From Flavobacteriales bacterium (lineage in GTDB: Bacteria > Bacteroidota > Bacteroidia > Flavobacteriales_F > PHOS-HE28), in assembly GCA_023957375.1 (NCBI GenBank), contig JAMLHB010000003.1, positions 379,830 through 443,829 on the forward strand: a stretch of DNA of 64,000 nucleotides, read 5' to 3'. The notes under the pieces were generated by a model that ran no database searches, was not told the DNA's origin, and was given only the letters and a program-made list of their open reading frames with translations. Shown here one piece after another: positions 28,905 through 36,760 of this stretch. Position 1 is the first letter of the stretch. The number at the start of each line of letters is the position of its first letter. The position numbers and the translations under genes were made by a program.

Positions 28905-28996
28905 CAATGTCCCCGCAGGGTGGCCGTCCCAATGCAGGGTCCGATTTTGGCCGCAGGTACTTCTCGGCGTGACCCTTGGGGACGGAGCGGACACCG

Positions 28997-29047
28997 CAAA
29001 GTCCCCGTAGGGTCACCGTCCTCGGGACCCTACGTCGGGACTTTGCA
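28997..29047. repeat. Intergenic palindrome, ~20-base arms
   Basis: GCAAAGTCCC-CGTAGGGTC pairs with GACCCTACG(TC)GGGACTTTGC with only a two-base bulge, around a 12-base loop. It lies between the ends of gene C and metG, so it may act as a terminator for the minus-strand metG, though no T-run follows. Its core AGTCCC..CGTAGGGTC recurs near 34745 and 35474. Confidence 0.65.
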
Positions 29048-29062
29048 CACCGATGATCGGAC

Positions 29063-31174
29063 TCACCGCACCTCCCCGCCTGCCGGTACCTCGCTGCCCG
29101 GCTGCACGAAGACCAGCTTGCCTTGGGCATCCTCGGCCATCAGCACCATGCCTTGGCTCTCCACGCCACGCATCTTGCGCGGCTCCAGGTTGCAGAGCAC
29201 CAATACCTGCTTGCCCGGAAGTTCTTCCGGCGCGAAGTGCTGCGCGATCCCGCTGACGATGGTGCGCGGAGCGGCCTCGCCCACATCAATGGAAAGCTTC
29301 AGCAGCTTGTCCGCCTTGGGTACTTTCTCCGCTTCCTTGATGGTGCCAATGCGGATGTCCATCCGCGAAAAATCATCGAAACTGATGTGCGGCTTCATGG
29401 CCGGTTCAGGTGTTATTACAGGTGCTGTGGCCGTTGCGGGAGGCTGCTGCACCACGGGGGTGTTGGACTTCAGGCGGTCCACTTCGGCTGCGATCTCTTC
29501 GTCACTGATCGGCTTGAACAGATGCACCGCCTCCGCGATCGGCGCACCGGGCACCATGAGCCCTTCGCGCAACGCATCGCCCCACTTCAGTTCGCCCAGG
29601 CCGAGCATGGTGCGCAGCTTTTGCGCGGTGAAGGGCAGGAAGGGTTCCAGCACCACGCTAAGGGCCGCCGTGATGCGCAGGCTGTTGAAAAGCACCGTGC
29701 GCACGCGGTCCGGGTCGGTTTTGTGGAGCTTCCACGGCTCGGTGTCGGTGAGGTACTTGTTGCCTAAGCGCGCGGCATTCATGGCCGTGAGCAACGCATC
29801 GCGGAAGCGGAACTTATCGATGTCCTCGGCCACCTTGCCGGGAATGGCGGAAAGTTCGCCCCAGAGCACGGTGTCGTGTTCGCCTTGCGCCGCGTTGGAC
29901 GGCGCCGGTTGCGGCACTTTCCCGTCGTAGTACTTGTTGCACAGCACGAACACGCGCTGCACGAAGTTGCCGATGATGGCCACCAGCTCATTGTTGTTCT
30001 TGTCCTGGAAATCCTTCCAAGTGAACTCGCTGTCGCGGAACTCCGGCAGGATGGTGGCCAAGGCGTAGCGCAGTTCATCCTGCCGGTCCGGCCAGCGCTC
30101 GATGTACTCGTGGAGCCACACGGCCCAGTTGCGGCTGGTGCTCAGTTTCTGCCCTTCCAGGTTGAGGAATTCGTTGGCGGGCACGTTCTGCGGCAGGATA
30201 AAGCCGCCGTGCTCCTTCAGTAGGATGGGGAAGATGATGGCATGGAAGACGATGTTGTCCTTGCCGATGAAATGCAGCAGGCGCGTGTCGTCGGCCTTCC
30301 ACCATTTCTCCCAATCGGCGCCGTGGTCGAAGGCCCATTGCTTGGTGGCGCTGATGTAGCCGATAGGCGCATCCAACCACACGTAGAGCGCCTTGCCTTC
30401 CGCGCCGGGCAGCGGCACGGGCACGCCCCAGGTGAGGTCGCGCGTCATGGCGCGGGGGCGCAACCCTTCCTTCAACCAGCTGTTGCACTGGCCCAGCACT
30501 TGGGGCTTCCATTCGGCGGGATCGTGCTGTTGGGCGCCATCGAGCATGCCGGTGTTGATCCACTCCTGCATCCATTGCTGGCTGCGTTCCATGGGCAGGT
30601 ACCAGTGCTTGGTGGGCTTCAGCACGGGCTTGCTGCCACTGAGGGTGCTCCGCGGATCGATGAGGTCCTTGGGGCTGAGCGCGCTGCCGCATTTTTCGCA
30701 CTGGTCACCGTACGCATCCGGATTCCCGCAGTGCGGGCAGGTGCCCATGATGTAGCGGTCCGCGAGGAATTGCTTGGCCTCGGTGTCGTAGTACTGCTCC
30801 TCGGTGTTCTCCGTAAAAGCGCCGTTGGCGTTGAGCTGCAGGAAGAATTCCTGGGAGGTCTTGCGGTGCAGTTCGCTGCTGGTGCGGTGGTAGATGTCGA
30901 AGCCGATGCCAAAGTCCACGAACGCTTTGCCCATCAGCGCGTGGTACTTGTCCACGATGGCTTGCGGGGTGGTGCCTTCCTTGAGTGCGCGCAGGGTGAT
31001 GGCCGCGCCATGTTCGTCGCTGCCGCAGATGAACAGCACCTCCTTGCCGCGCGCCCGCAGGCTGCGCACGTAGATGTCCGCAGGCAGGTAGGCCCCGGCG
31101 ATGTGGCCGATGTGGAGCGGGCCGTTGGCGTAGGGCAACGCGGCGGTGACGGTGGTGCGGGCGGGGGATTTCAC
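29063..31174 (-). CDS. metG: Methionyl-tRNA synthetase
   Basis: 703 residues. It charges tRNA-Met with methionine in the cytoplasm, using ATP. The class I HIGH motif is at 21-24 (GPLHIGHIAGAY). A zinc knuckle with Cys146, 149, 159 and 162 (CPHCG...CEKCG) matches the zinc-type MetRS. KLSTS at 343-347 stands in for KMSKS. An anticodon-binding helical region follows, then a Pro/Ala/Thr-rich linker (~575-590) and a C-terminal tRNA-binding domain in about the last 110 residues (FSRMDIRIGTI, GIAQHF). The length is right for the long form with the appended domain. The start codon is GTG, as no in-frame ATG precedes it. It is divergent from lepA, with an insertion sequence between them. Confidence 0.97.
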   Translation of the reverse strand: MKSPARTTVTAALPYANGPLHIGHIAGAYLPADIYVRSLRARGKEVLFICGSDEHGAAITLRALKEGTTPQAIVDKYHALMGKAFVDFGIGFDIYHRTSSELHRKTSQEFFLQLNANGAFTENTEEQYYDTEAKQFLADRYIMGTCPHCGNPDAYGDQCEKCGSALSPKDLIDPRSTLSGSKPVLKPTKHWYLPMERSQQWMQEWINTGMLDGAQQHDPAEWKPQVLGQCNSWLKEGLRPRAMTRDLTWGVPVPLPGAEGKALYVWLDAPIGYISATKQWAFDHGADWEKWWKADDTRLLHFIGKDNIVFHAIIFPILLKEHGGFILPQNVPANEFLNLEGQKLSTSRNWAVWLHEYIERWPDRQDELRYALATILPEFRDSEFTWKDFQDKNNNELVAIIGNFVQRVFVLCNKYYDGKVPQPAPSNAAQGEHDTVLWGELSAIPGKVAEDIDKFRFRDALLTAMNAARLGNKYLTDTEPWKLHKTDPDRVRTVLFNSLRITAALSVVLEPFLPFTAQKLRTMLGLGELKWGDALREGLMVPGAPIAEAVHLFKPISDEEIAAEVDRLKSNTPVVQQPPATATAPVITPEPAMKPHISFDDFSRMDIRIGTIKEAEKVPKADKLLKLSIDVGEAAPRTIVSGIAQHFAPEELPGKQVLVLCNLEPRKMRGVESQGMVLMAEDAQGKLVFVQPGSEVPAGGEVR

Positions 31175-31217
31175 TGGCTTGTGGCTTGGTGCGCCCCAAC
31201 ATGCGCGGGGCAGGCCG

Positions 31218-31225
31218 CGAAATTA
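31218..31225 (-). promoter_or_regulatory. Possible -7 box of metG
   Basis: Minus-strand TAATTTCG, 43 bases before the GTG start, fits TAnnTTTG with one change. No clear -33 element. Confidence 0.4.
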
Positions 31226-31243
31226 CACGGTCTGCCCCCTCCC

Positions 31244-31268
31244 GGCGCTCGGCTGTTTGCCGAGCGCC
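31244..31268. other. Perfect hairpin upstream of metG
   Basis: GGCGCTCGGC-TGTTT-GCCGAGCGCC, a 10-base perfect stem with a 5-base loop. It lies upstream of both metG and the IS element. No T-run on either side. Role unknown. Confidence 0.5.
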
Positions 31269-31419
31269 TCCTTCTACTTCGGCCTCCGGCCATGGACGAT
31301 GTGTTTCATGATACGGCCCTGCATTGGAAACCGCCGGAGGCGGACCGTGGTGCGGGGCACTCGGCAGGTCCTTGGAATCACCGGTTAAGCCGAGCGCCGG
31401 GGTAAAGCACCCGAGCGGG

Positions 31420-32864
31420 CAATGTCATTAAGTTAAGGATTTTCACAGCGCTGGCCGGGAGTTTGGCATGCAGACCGGCTTTCGGCAGGTGCGGTACTTG
31501 TCACGGTTGCGGGGATAATGCCTGCCGGGCCTGATGGGCACAGTGCTGCTGAGGAACAACTTCTTCAGGGCATCCAGTAGTTGCTCGGGATCCTCTTCGA
31601 TGAAGATGCGCACCATCTCATTCTTCAAGTACCCGAAGGTGACATTGTTGTTGATCTTGTATGCGTACTTCCTCTGGCGGTGCTTGGCGGGCAGTTCCTC
31701 CTGCGCCTCGCTCACCAGCAGTGCGTGGATGTTGGACATGAACAGCGCACAGTGAAAGTCCTGCCGGACCACCTGCGGGGTGTGTCCGGTGAACTGCTCC
31801 ACGCGTATGATGTTCTTTGCCACGTTGTAGAACCGCTCCACGCCCCAGCGCAGGTGATAGAGGTCCTTGAACATGGCGGTGGGATACCGTTCCGGGTCGA
31901 TCAGGGAGGTTAACAGGACCTCCACTTCGCCGTCATCGAGCAATACCTTGACCATACGCACGGCCACGCGACGGTCCTTGTCCTTCCCCCAGGATCGAGG
32001 TGTGTTCTTTCCCGGCCCTTTTTGGATGACCAGGCTCTGTAGGTCACTGCCCATGAAGTCCCGGACATGCCGGTCATGGGTGTGCTTGCAGCGCATCAGG
32101 TATTCCGCCTGGCGATCTTCCAAGGCCTTGATGAGCGCGAACCCGGGATAGCCCCGGTCGTAGATCACCAGGTCGCCTTTGCCGCAATGGGGCAAATGCT
32201 CCAGTGCCAAGGTCGGCTCCCCCACGGCATAGGGTGCCAACAGCCCGTCGATCACCAAATTGTTGAGCACATCGTACAATACTGAGCACCTTGCCTTGGC
32301 CCCCACCACCCCGTGCTGATTGGAGGAACCGCCGTAGATTTCCTGTAGCTCATGGTTCTGTGGCAGGTCCAGCGTTGAGCCGTCGGTGGCCAGCAGGCGC
32401 ATCCCTTCCCAGAGCAGCACCCGTTCATCATTGTCCGTATAGAACTCGGTGTTGAGTACACGCACGAGCTCCCGGAACACCAAGGGATCGACCTTCTTGC
32501 GCCGTTGGTTGAATGCACTGGCCGTCACATTTTGCACCCCATCGGCGAACGAGCGCATGAAAGCCGTCAGGTCGACCTGAAGGCTTCGCCTGGACAGGTT
32601 CATCATAAAGAGGATCACCTTCGGAAAGGGCATCTTGCGCTCGCGGGTGAAGTCCTTGTTTGACAGGCGGAAGGTCTCCTTCAATCCCGAGCTTGCCAAA
32701 GTAGACTTCAGCAATATGAGAATGTGCGTGTTGGCCTTTCTGCTCATTGGCATGGGTTTGTCCGGCAAGGACAGACCTGGCAACAAAGACAGGAGCCGGT
32801 TGGTGATCAACCTTCCAACATCCTCGATCTGAAAACCTCGGGATCCCTTAACTTAATGACATTG
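31420..32864 (-). mobile_element. Intact IS4-family insertion sequence with 10-base target duplication
   Basis: 1445 bases bounded by 19-base perfect inverted repeats (CAATGTCATTAAGTTAAGG at 31420-31438 and its reverse complement at 32846-32864). The direct repeat CCCGAGCGGG flanks both sides (31410-31419 and 32865-32874) and is the target-site duplication. The element carries one transposase gene and interrupts the metG-lepA intergenic region. Perfect ends, intact reading frame and unmutated duplication indicate a recent insertion. Confidence 0.93.
31443..32810 (-). CDS. IS4-family DDE transposase
   Basis: 455 residues. Catalyses cut-and-paste transposition of the surrounding element. The DDE triad is visible: first Asp in LLATDGSTLDLP, second Asp in DLVIYDRGYPG, and Glu in the signature Y-x2-R-x3-E-x6-K (YHLRWGVERFYNVAK), the IS4 YREK motif. 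The N-terminal part carries a helical DNA-binding region (residues ~40-110). The C-terminal tail is basic (RPGRHYPRNRDKYR). The frame is undamaged and fills nearly the whole element, so the transposase is probably active. Earlier or later Met codons in the first 22 residues are possible starts. Confidence 0.93.
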   Translation of the reverse strand: MITNRLLSLLPGLSLPDKPMPMSRKANTHILILLKSTLASSGLKETFRLSNKDFTRERKMPFPKVILFMMNLSRRSLQVDLTAFMRSFADGVQNVTASAFNQRRKKVDPLVFRELVRVLNTEFYTDNDERVLLWEGMRLLATDGSTLDLPQNHELQEIYGGSSNQHGVVGAKARCSVLYDVLNNLVIDGLLAPYAVGEPTLALEHLPHCGKGDLVIYDRGYPGFALIKALEDRQAEYLMRCKHTHDRHVRDFMGSDLQSLVIQKGPGKNTPRSWGKDKDRRVAVRMVKVLLDDGEVEVLLTSLIDPERYPTAMFKDLYHLRWGVERFYNVAKNIIRVEQFTGHTPQVVRQDFHCALFMSNIHALLVSEAQEELPAKHRQRKYAYKINNNVTFGYLKNEMVRIFIEEDPEQLLDALKKLFLSSTVPIRPGRHYPRNRDKYRTCRKPVCMPNSRPAL

Positions 32865-32924
32865 CCCGAGCGGGGGGTGAAAATCCAGTTTGGCTATCCC
32901 GCTGGCAGCGTCAGCCTATCGCGC

Positions 32925-32932
32925 TACCTTCG
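32925..32932 (+). promoter_or_regulatory. -7 promoter box of lepA
   Basis: TACCTTCG, 24 bases before the lepA ATG, fits TAnnTTTG with C for T at the seventh base. The IS insertion 60 bases upstream leaves this box intact but has moved sequences beyond about -50. Confidence 0.5.
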
Positions 32933-32956
32933 CGATCCTTTTCGGCCCGGCCTTCC

Positions 32957-34744
32957 ATGAAGAACACGAGGAATTTCTGCATCATCGCCCACATCGACCA
33001 CGGCAAAAGCACCTTGGCCGACCGCCTCCTGCAGATGACCGGCACCATTGCCGACCGCGATATGCAGGCGCAGAACCTGGACGACATGGACCTGGAGCGC
33101 GAGCGGGGCATCACCATCAAGAGCAAGGCCATCCAGATGAACTACTCGCTGAACGGCGAGCAGTACGTGCTTAACCTGATCGACACGCCGGGCCACGTGG
33201 ACTTCAGCTACGAGGTGAGCCGCAGCATCGCCGCCTGCGAGGGCGCACTGCTGATCGTGGACGCCACGCAGGGCATCCAGGCGCAGACCATCAGCAACCT
33301 GTACCTGGCGCTGGAGCACGACCTGGAGATCATCCCCATCCTGAACAAGATGGACCTGGCCAGCGCCAACCCCGAGGAGGTGAAGGACCAGATCGTGGAC
33401 CTGATCGGCTGCAAGCGCGAGGACATCCTGGCGGCCAGCGGGAAGACCGGCCTCGGCGTGGACAAGGTGCTGGAGGAGATCGTCCACCGAATACCCGCGC
33501 CCAAAGGCGACCCCGCCGCACCGTTGCAGGCGCTGATCTTCGACAGCGTGTTCAACTCCTTTCGTGGCATTGTGGCCTATTTCAGGGTCATGAACGGCAC
33601 CCTCCGCAAGGGCGACAAGGTGAAGTTCTTCAATACCGGCGTGGTGTACGACGCCGACGAGATCGGCGTGCTGAAGATGGACCTGTTGCCCCGGAGCCCC
33701 CTGAGCGCGGGCGATGTGGGCTACATCATCAGCGGCATCAAGACGGCCAGCGAGGTGAAGGTGGGCGACACCATTACGCACATGGAGCGCCCCTGTGCAG
33801 AGGCGATCCATGGCTTCGAAGACGTGAAGCCCATGGTGTGGGCGGGCATTTTCCCGGTGGATACCGCCGAGTACGAGGAACTGCGCGACGCCATGGAAAA
33901 GCTGAAGCTGAACGATGCCAGCCTCACCTGGACACCCGAAAGCAGCGCCGCGCTGGGCTTCGGCTTCCGCTGCGGCTTCCTGGGGCTGCTGCACATGGAG
34001 ATCATCCAGGAGCGGATCGAGCGCGAGTTCGGCATCACCGTGATCACCACGGTGCCCAACGTGGGGTATGTGGTCACCAAGACCAACGGCGAGGTGGTGG
34101 ACGTGCACAACCCCACCGAACTGCCGCCAGTGATGCACATCGACCATATTCAGGAACCGTACATCAAGGCGCAGATCATCACCAAGAGCGAGTACATCGG
34201 GACCATCATGACGCTCTGCATCGAGAAGCGGGGCATCCTCACGGGGCAGAACTACCTCACCACGGACCGCGTGGAGCTGCACTTCGAGCTGCCACTGGGC
34301 GAAGTGGTGTTCGACTTCTTCGACAAGCTGAAGAGCATCAGCCGGGGCTACGCCAGCTTCGACTACCACCCCATCGGCTTCAAGGAGAGCGACCTGATCA
34401 AGCTGGACATCCTGCTGAACGGCGAAAAGGTGGACGCACTGAGCGCGCTGATCCACCGCGACCACGCGCACGAGCTGGGCAAGAAGATGTGCGGCAAGCT
34501 GAAGGAACTGCTACCGCGCCAACAGTTCGACATCCCCATCCAGGCCGCCATCGGCGCCAAGATCGTGGCCCGCGAAACAGTGAAGGCCCTTCGCAAGGAC
34601 GTAACGGCCAAGTGCTACGGTGGTGACATCAGCCGCAAGCGCAAACTGCTGGAGAAGCAGAAGGAGGGGAAGAAGCGGATGCGCTCGGTGGGCTCCGTGG
34701 AGATCCCGCAAGAGGCCTTCCTGGCGGTGCTGAAGCTGGATTGA
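32957..34744 (+). CDS. lepA: Elongation factor 4 (LepA), ribosome-associated GTPase
   Basis: 595 residues, the usual length. A translational GTPase that binds the ribosome and affects elongation or ribosome assembly. GTPase motifs are clear: G1 AHIDHGKS at 11-18, switch region RERGITIKS around 48-56, G3 DTPGH at 76-80 and G4 NKMD at 130-133. Domain II follows ([13 protein letters not shown]), then the LepA-specific parts ([18 protein letters not shown]), the EF-G-like domain and the C-terminal LepA domain ([20 protein letters not shown]). The gene is plus strand, just downstream of the IS element, and is followed by a terminator-like palindrome and a toxin-antitoxin pair. A long antisense frame over it is a shadow. 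Confidence 0.97.
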   Translation: MKNTRNFCIIAHIDHGKSTLADRLLQMTGTIADRDMQAQNLDDMDLERERGITIKSKAIQMNYSLNGEQYVLNLIDTPGHVDFSYEVSRSIAACEGALLIVDATQGIQAQTISNLYLALEHDLEIIPILNKMDLASANPEEVKDQIVDLIGCKREDILAASGKTGLGVDKVLEEIVHRIPAPKGDPAAPLQALIFDSVFNSFRGIVAYFRVMNGTLRKGDKVKFFNTGVVYDADEIGVLKMDLLPRSPLSAGDVGYIISGIKTASEVKVGDTITHMERPCAEAIHGFEDVKPMVWAGIFPVDTAEYEELRDAMEKLKLNDASLTWTPESSAALGFGFRCGFLGLLHMEIIQERIEREFGITVITTVPNVGYVVTKTNGEVVDVHNPTELPPVMHIDHIQEPYIKAQIITKSEYIGTIMTLCIEKRGILTGQNYLTTDRVELHFELPLGEVVFDFFDKLKSISRGYASFDYHPIGFKESDLIKLDILLNGEKVDALSALIHRDHAHELGKKMCGKLKELLPRQQFDIPIQAAIGAKIVARETVKALRKDVTAKCYGGDISRKRKLLEKQKEGKKRMRSVGSVEIPQEAFLAVLKLD

Positions 34745-34788
34745 CAGTCCCTGCGCAGGGTCCCGAAGCGGTGATCCTGCGGGGACTG
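34745..34788 (+). terminator. Terminator-like palindrome after lepA
   Basis: CAGTCCCTGCGCAGG pairs with CCTGCGGGGACTG around a 16-base loop, starting at the lepA stop. There is no T-run. The left arm belongs to the dispersed AGTCCC..(C/T)G..AGGGTC repeat family. Confidence 0.45.
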
Positions 34789-34871
34789 GGTGCAATACCA
34801 AGGTATGCGGGGACTTCGGGGCGGCGGCCCTGCGGGAGCGTCTATTGGCACGACCTGGTATCTGGCTTCAT

Positions 34872-34879
34872 TATCTTTG
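34872..34879 (+). promoter_or_regulatory. -7 promoter box of the DUF433/DUF5615 pair
   Basis: TATCTTTG is a perfect -7 element only 4 bases before the ATG at 34884. Transcription would start at or within a few bases of the start codon, so the message is probably leaderless. Confidence 0.6.
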
Positions 34880-34883
34880 GAAC

Positions 34884-35123
34884 ATGGATTGGCGCAAGTA
34901 CATCGTTAGCAACCCCAAAGTCCTTTCCGGCAAGCCCACGGTAAAGGGTACGCGCTTGTCCGTGGAGTTCATCCTGGGCCTGATGGCCAAGGGCTGGACC
35001 GAGCAGACACTTTTGGAGAATTATGAGCGCTTGAAGCCGACCCACATCAAGGCGATCTACGGGTTCATGAGCGAGAACATCGCGTCGGGCCGTTTTGCGC
35101 GGCCACTTGGGGAAGCCAAATGA
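34884..35123 (+). CDS. DUF433 antitoxin-like protein
   Basis: 79 residues from the ATG at 34884 (an upstream in-frame ATG at 34845 would place the promoter box inside the gene). The sequence MDWRKYIVSNPKVLSGKPTV, then KGTRLSVEFILGLMAKGWT, is the characteristic DUF433 pattern, a small winged or helix-turn-helix-like protein. DUF433 genes are commonly paired with DUF5615 PIN-like toxins, and the next gene is exactly that with an ATGA overlap, so antitoxin and autorepressor is the likely role. Confidence 0.85.
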   Translation: MDWRKYIVSNPKVLSGKPTVKGTRLSVEFILGLMAKGWTEQTLLENYERLKPTHIKAIYGFMSENIASGRFARPLGEAK

Positions 35124-35473
35124 AATTTCTTGTCGATGAATGCGTGGCAAAGGCCTCCGCCTTGCATTTGCGCATGATCGGCCATGATGTGCTGCGTATC
35201 GGCACCGACATCCGAATACCGGACGATGCAACCATTTTGACATTTGCCACGGCGGAACAACGCACCCTTATCACGCACGACCAGGATTTCGGCGAGTTGG
35301 TGTTCAACAAGAAACACCGGGCCCCGTTCGGGGTGGTCCTGTTTCGCTATGAGCCTGCCACGCCGGATGAAGTGGCCAAGCGGCTTGTTGTCATGCTCCG
35401 TTCCGGCCTGTACGCGTTCGAAGGATATCTGACCGCCGTGGACGAGGGTAAGGTGAGGCAACGTGCATGTTGA
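35120..35473 (+). CDS. DUF5615 PIN-like toxin
   Basis: 117 residues. The N-terminus MKFLVDECV supplies acidic residues Asp6 and Glu7, and ITHDQDFGEL supplies Asp54 and Asp56. These are acidic positions of the PIN-like fold in this family, expected to bind metal for RNA cleavage. Its start overlaps the antitoxin stop by four bases. Family and pairing indicate a type II toxin-antitoxin module, VapBC-like. The RNA target is unknown. The pair sits between lepA and a non-autonomous mobile element, a usual location for such modules. Confidence 0.85.
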   Translation: MKFLVDECVAKASALHLRMIGHDVLRIGTDIRIPDDATILTFATAEQRTLITHDQDFGELVFNKKHRAPFGVVLFRYEPATPDEVAKRLVVMLRSGLYAFEGYLTAVDEGKVRQRAC

Positions 35474-35540
35474 CATCAGTCCCGGCGTAGGGTCCCGAGG
35501 TAGCCTTCGCATGGCTACAGTTACTGAAAGTGGGAGACCC

Positions 35541-35979
35541 CAATGTCATTCAGTCAAGGGAGCATTTATCAACGGATCATGGTCCGTAGGCTGGAAGCCT
35601 GCGATGTTGTCGTTCCACAGGCTGGAAGCCTGTGCCACAACCGTGTTCTTCCTCCACAGGCTGGAAGCCTGTGCTACAACCGTGTTCTTCTTCCACAGGC
35701 TGGAAGCCTGTGCTACAACCGTGTTCTTCTTCCACAGGCTGGAAGCCTGTACTACAACCATGTTCTTCTTCCACAGGCTGGAAGCCTGTGCTACAACCAT
35801 GTTCTTCCTTCACAGGCTGGAAGCCTGTGCTACAACCGTGTTCTTCTTCCACAGGCTGGAAGCCTGTGCTACAACCGTGTTCTTCTTCCACAGGCTGGAA
35901 GCCCGTGATACGACAGTGCTCTTCCTCCACAGGCTGGAAGCCTGTGCTACAATCTTCCTCCCTTAACTGAATGACATTG
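35541..35979. mobile_element. Non-autonomous (MITE-like) element with IS4-type ends around a palindrome array
   Basis: 439 bases bounded by 20-base inverted repeats: CAATGTCATTCAGTCAAGGG on the left, and on the right the reverse complement of CAATGTCATTCAGTTAAGGG, one mismatch apart. The right end matches the right end of the IS at 31420-32864 at 19 of 20 positions. The interior has no transposase and consists almost wholly of a 39-base palindromic tandem array. No clean target duplication is visible (TGGGAGACCC versus GCGGTGGCCC). Confidence 0.75.
35582..35953. repeat. Ten 39-base tandem repeats, each with a palindrome
   Basis: Units start at 35615, 35654, 35693, 35732, 35771, 35810, 35849, 35888 and 35927, with one degraded unit before. 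Each holds CACAGGCTGGAAGCCTGTG (8-base arms AGCCTGTG around GGA) followed by a CTACAACCGTGTTCTTCTTC-like linker. Because 39 is divisible by three, several frames on both strands stay open and encode repeats such as STGWKPV and TGFQPVEEE. These are unlikely to be real proteins. The sequence is not a CRISPR array because the linkers are as conserved as the palindromes. Confidence 0.92.
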
Positions 35980-36211
35980 GCGGTGGCCCCGGGGACAGGG
36001 GTCGATGACGCCGCTACGGTGACAGAAATTGGCCGCTGCGCGCATTCCCGCAGCCGCCCCATACCGCCTGCATGACAGGCGTTATGCCCCTCAACACCCA
36101 AGCGGCATCGGCGTGCAGGAGCAGTTTCTCCTTGGCGGCCCTTGTAACGTCCGAGAACCATTTGCATCGAATGACTGTTGATTGAACAAAAGTTCCAATT
36201 TCAAAACCACA
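35980..36211 (+). other. Leader region before the DUF4142 gene, no gene seen
   Basis: 232 bases between the mobile element and the next gene. No reading frame of substance, no clear promoter pair and no stable hairpin could be supported. Confidence 0.4.
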
Positions 36212-36760
36212 ATGAAAAAGCTTACTGCGACCCTCCAACATGGTGCGATGCTCTTCGCGCTTTCCGCCTTTGTCTGCGGGGGTGCCCTCGCGCAGGCGAA
36301 TCCGGCGCTCAACGATGCGGAGATCGCGCATATCGGCGTAACTGCCAACCAGATCGATGTGAACTACGGGAACATCGCACTGAAGAACTCGAACAACCCC
36401 GAGGTGAAGCGCTTCGCACAGACCATGATCGATGACCACAGCGGCGTGATCAAAGCGGCCACCGCCCTGGCGCAACGGTTAGGCGTGACGCCACAGGACA
36501 ACGCCATGAGCAAATCGCTCAATGCCGGTGCCGTGACGGAAACCAAGAAGCTCGAATCGCTGAAGGGTGCCGAGTTTGACAAGGCTTACGTGAACAATGA
36601 GGTGGAATACCACAAGGCGGTGATCACGGCGGTGCACACCCTGCTGATCCCGCAGATCCAAAATGCGGATGTGAAGGACCTGTTCGTCTCCATCAGTCCC
36701 GTGCTGGACACGCACTTGGAACACGCCTATATGCTCCAAAAGAAGCTGAACAGCAAATGA
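36212..36760 (+). CDS. DUF4142 exported ferritin-like protein
   Basis: 182 residues from the ATG at 36212 (an upstream in-frame TTG is less likely). The signal peptide ends GGALAQA. The mature part is helical and matches DUF4142: LNDAEIAHIGVTANQIDVNY, a later VKRFAQTMIDDH segment, then FDKAYVNNEVEYHKAVI. The family has a four-helix ferritin-like fold and is periplasmic or membrane-associated. Its biochemical role is unknown. The stop overlaps the next gene's ATG (ATGA), so it is probably co-expressed with a copper-type cupredoxin, which hints at a metal or redox stress role by inference only. Confidence 0.87.
   Translation: MKKLTATLQHGAMLFALSAFVCGGALAQANPALNDAEIAHIGVTANQIDVNYGNIALKNSNNPEVKRFAQTMIDDHSGVIKAATALAQRLGVTPQDNAMSKSLNAGAVTETKKLESLKGAEFDKAYVNNEVEYHKAVITAVHTLLIPQIQNADVKDLFVSISPVLDTHLEHAYMLQKKLNSK

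Noticed and set aside
29063-31174. KLSTS instead of KMSKS in MetRS as a defect
   Set aside because: From memory Bacteroidota MetRS often carry K(I/M/L)STS at this point. All other motifs are intact, so it is ordinary.
32865-32956. Disruption of lepA by the IS element
   Set aside because: A promoter-like box and the full lepA gene lie downstream of the insertion and are intact.
32924-34471. 515-codon minus-strand frame over lepA
   Set aside because: LepA is complete and conserved on the other strand. The antisense frame has no recognisable domain.
35582-35953. CRISPR array
   Set aside because: The 39-base period looks similar, but the whole unit including the linker is conserved, there are no unique spacers and no cas genes nearby.
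35463-36167. Repeat proteins (WKPV, GFQPV, SSLWK repeats) in the palindrome array
   Set aside because: Open frames exist on both strands only because the repeat length is a multiple of three. No export signal, conserved start or domain.
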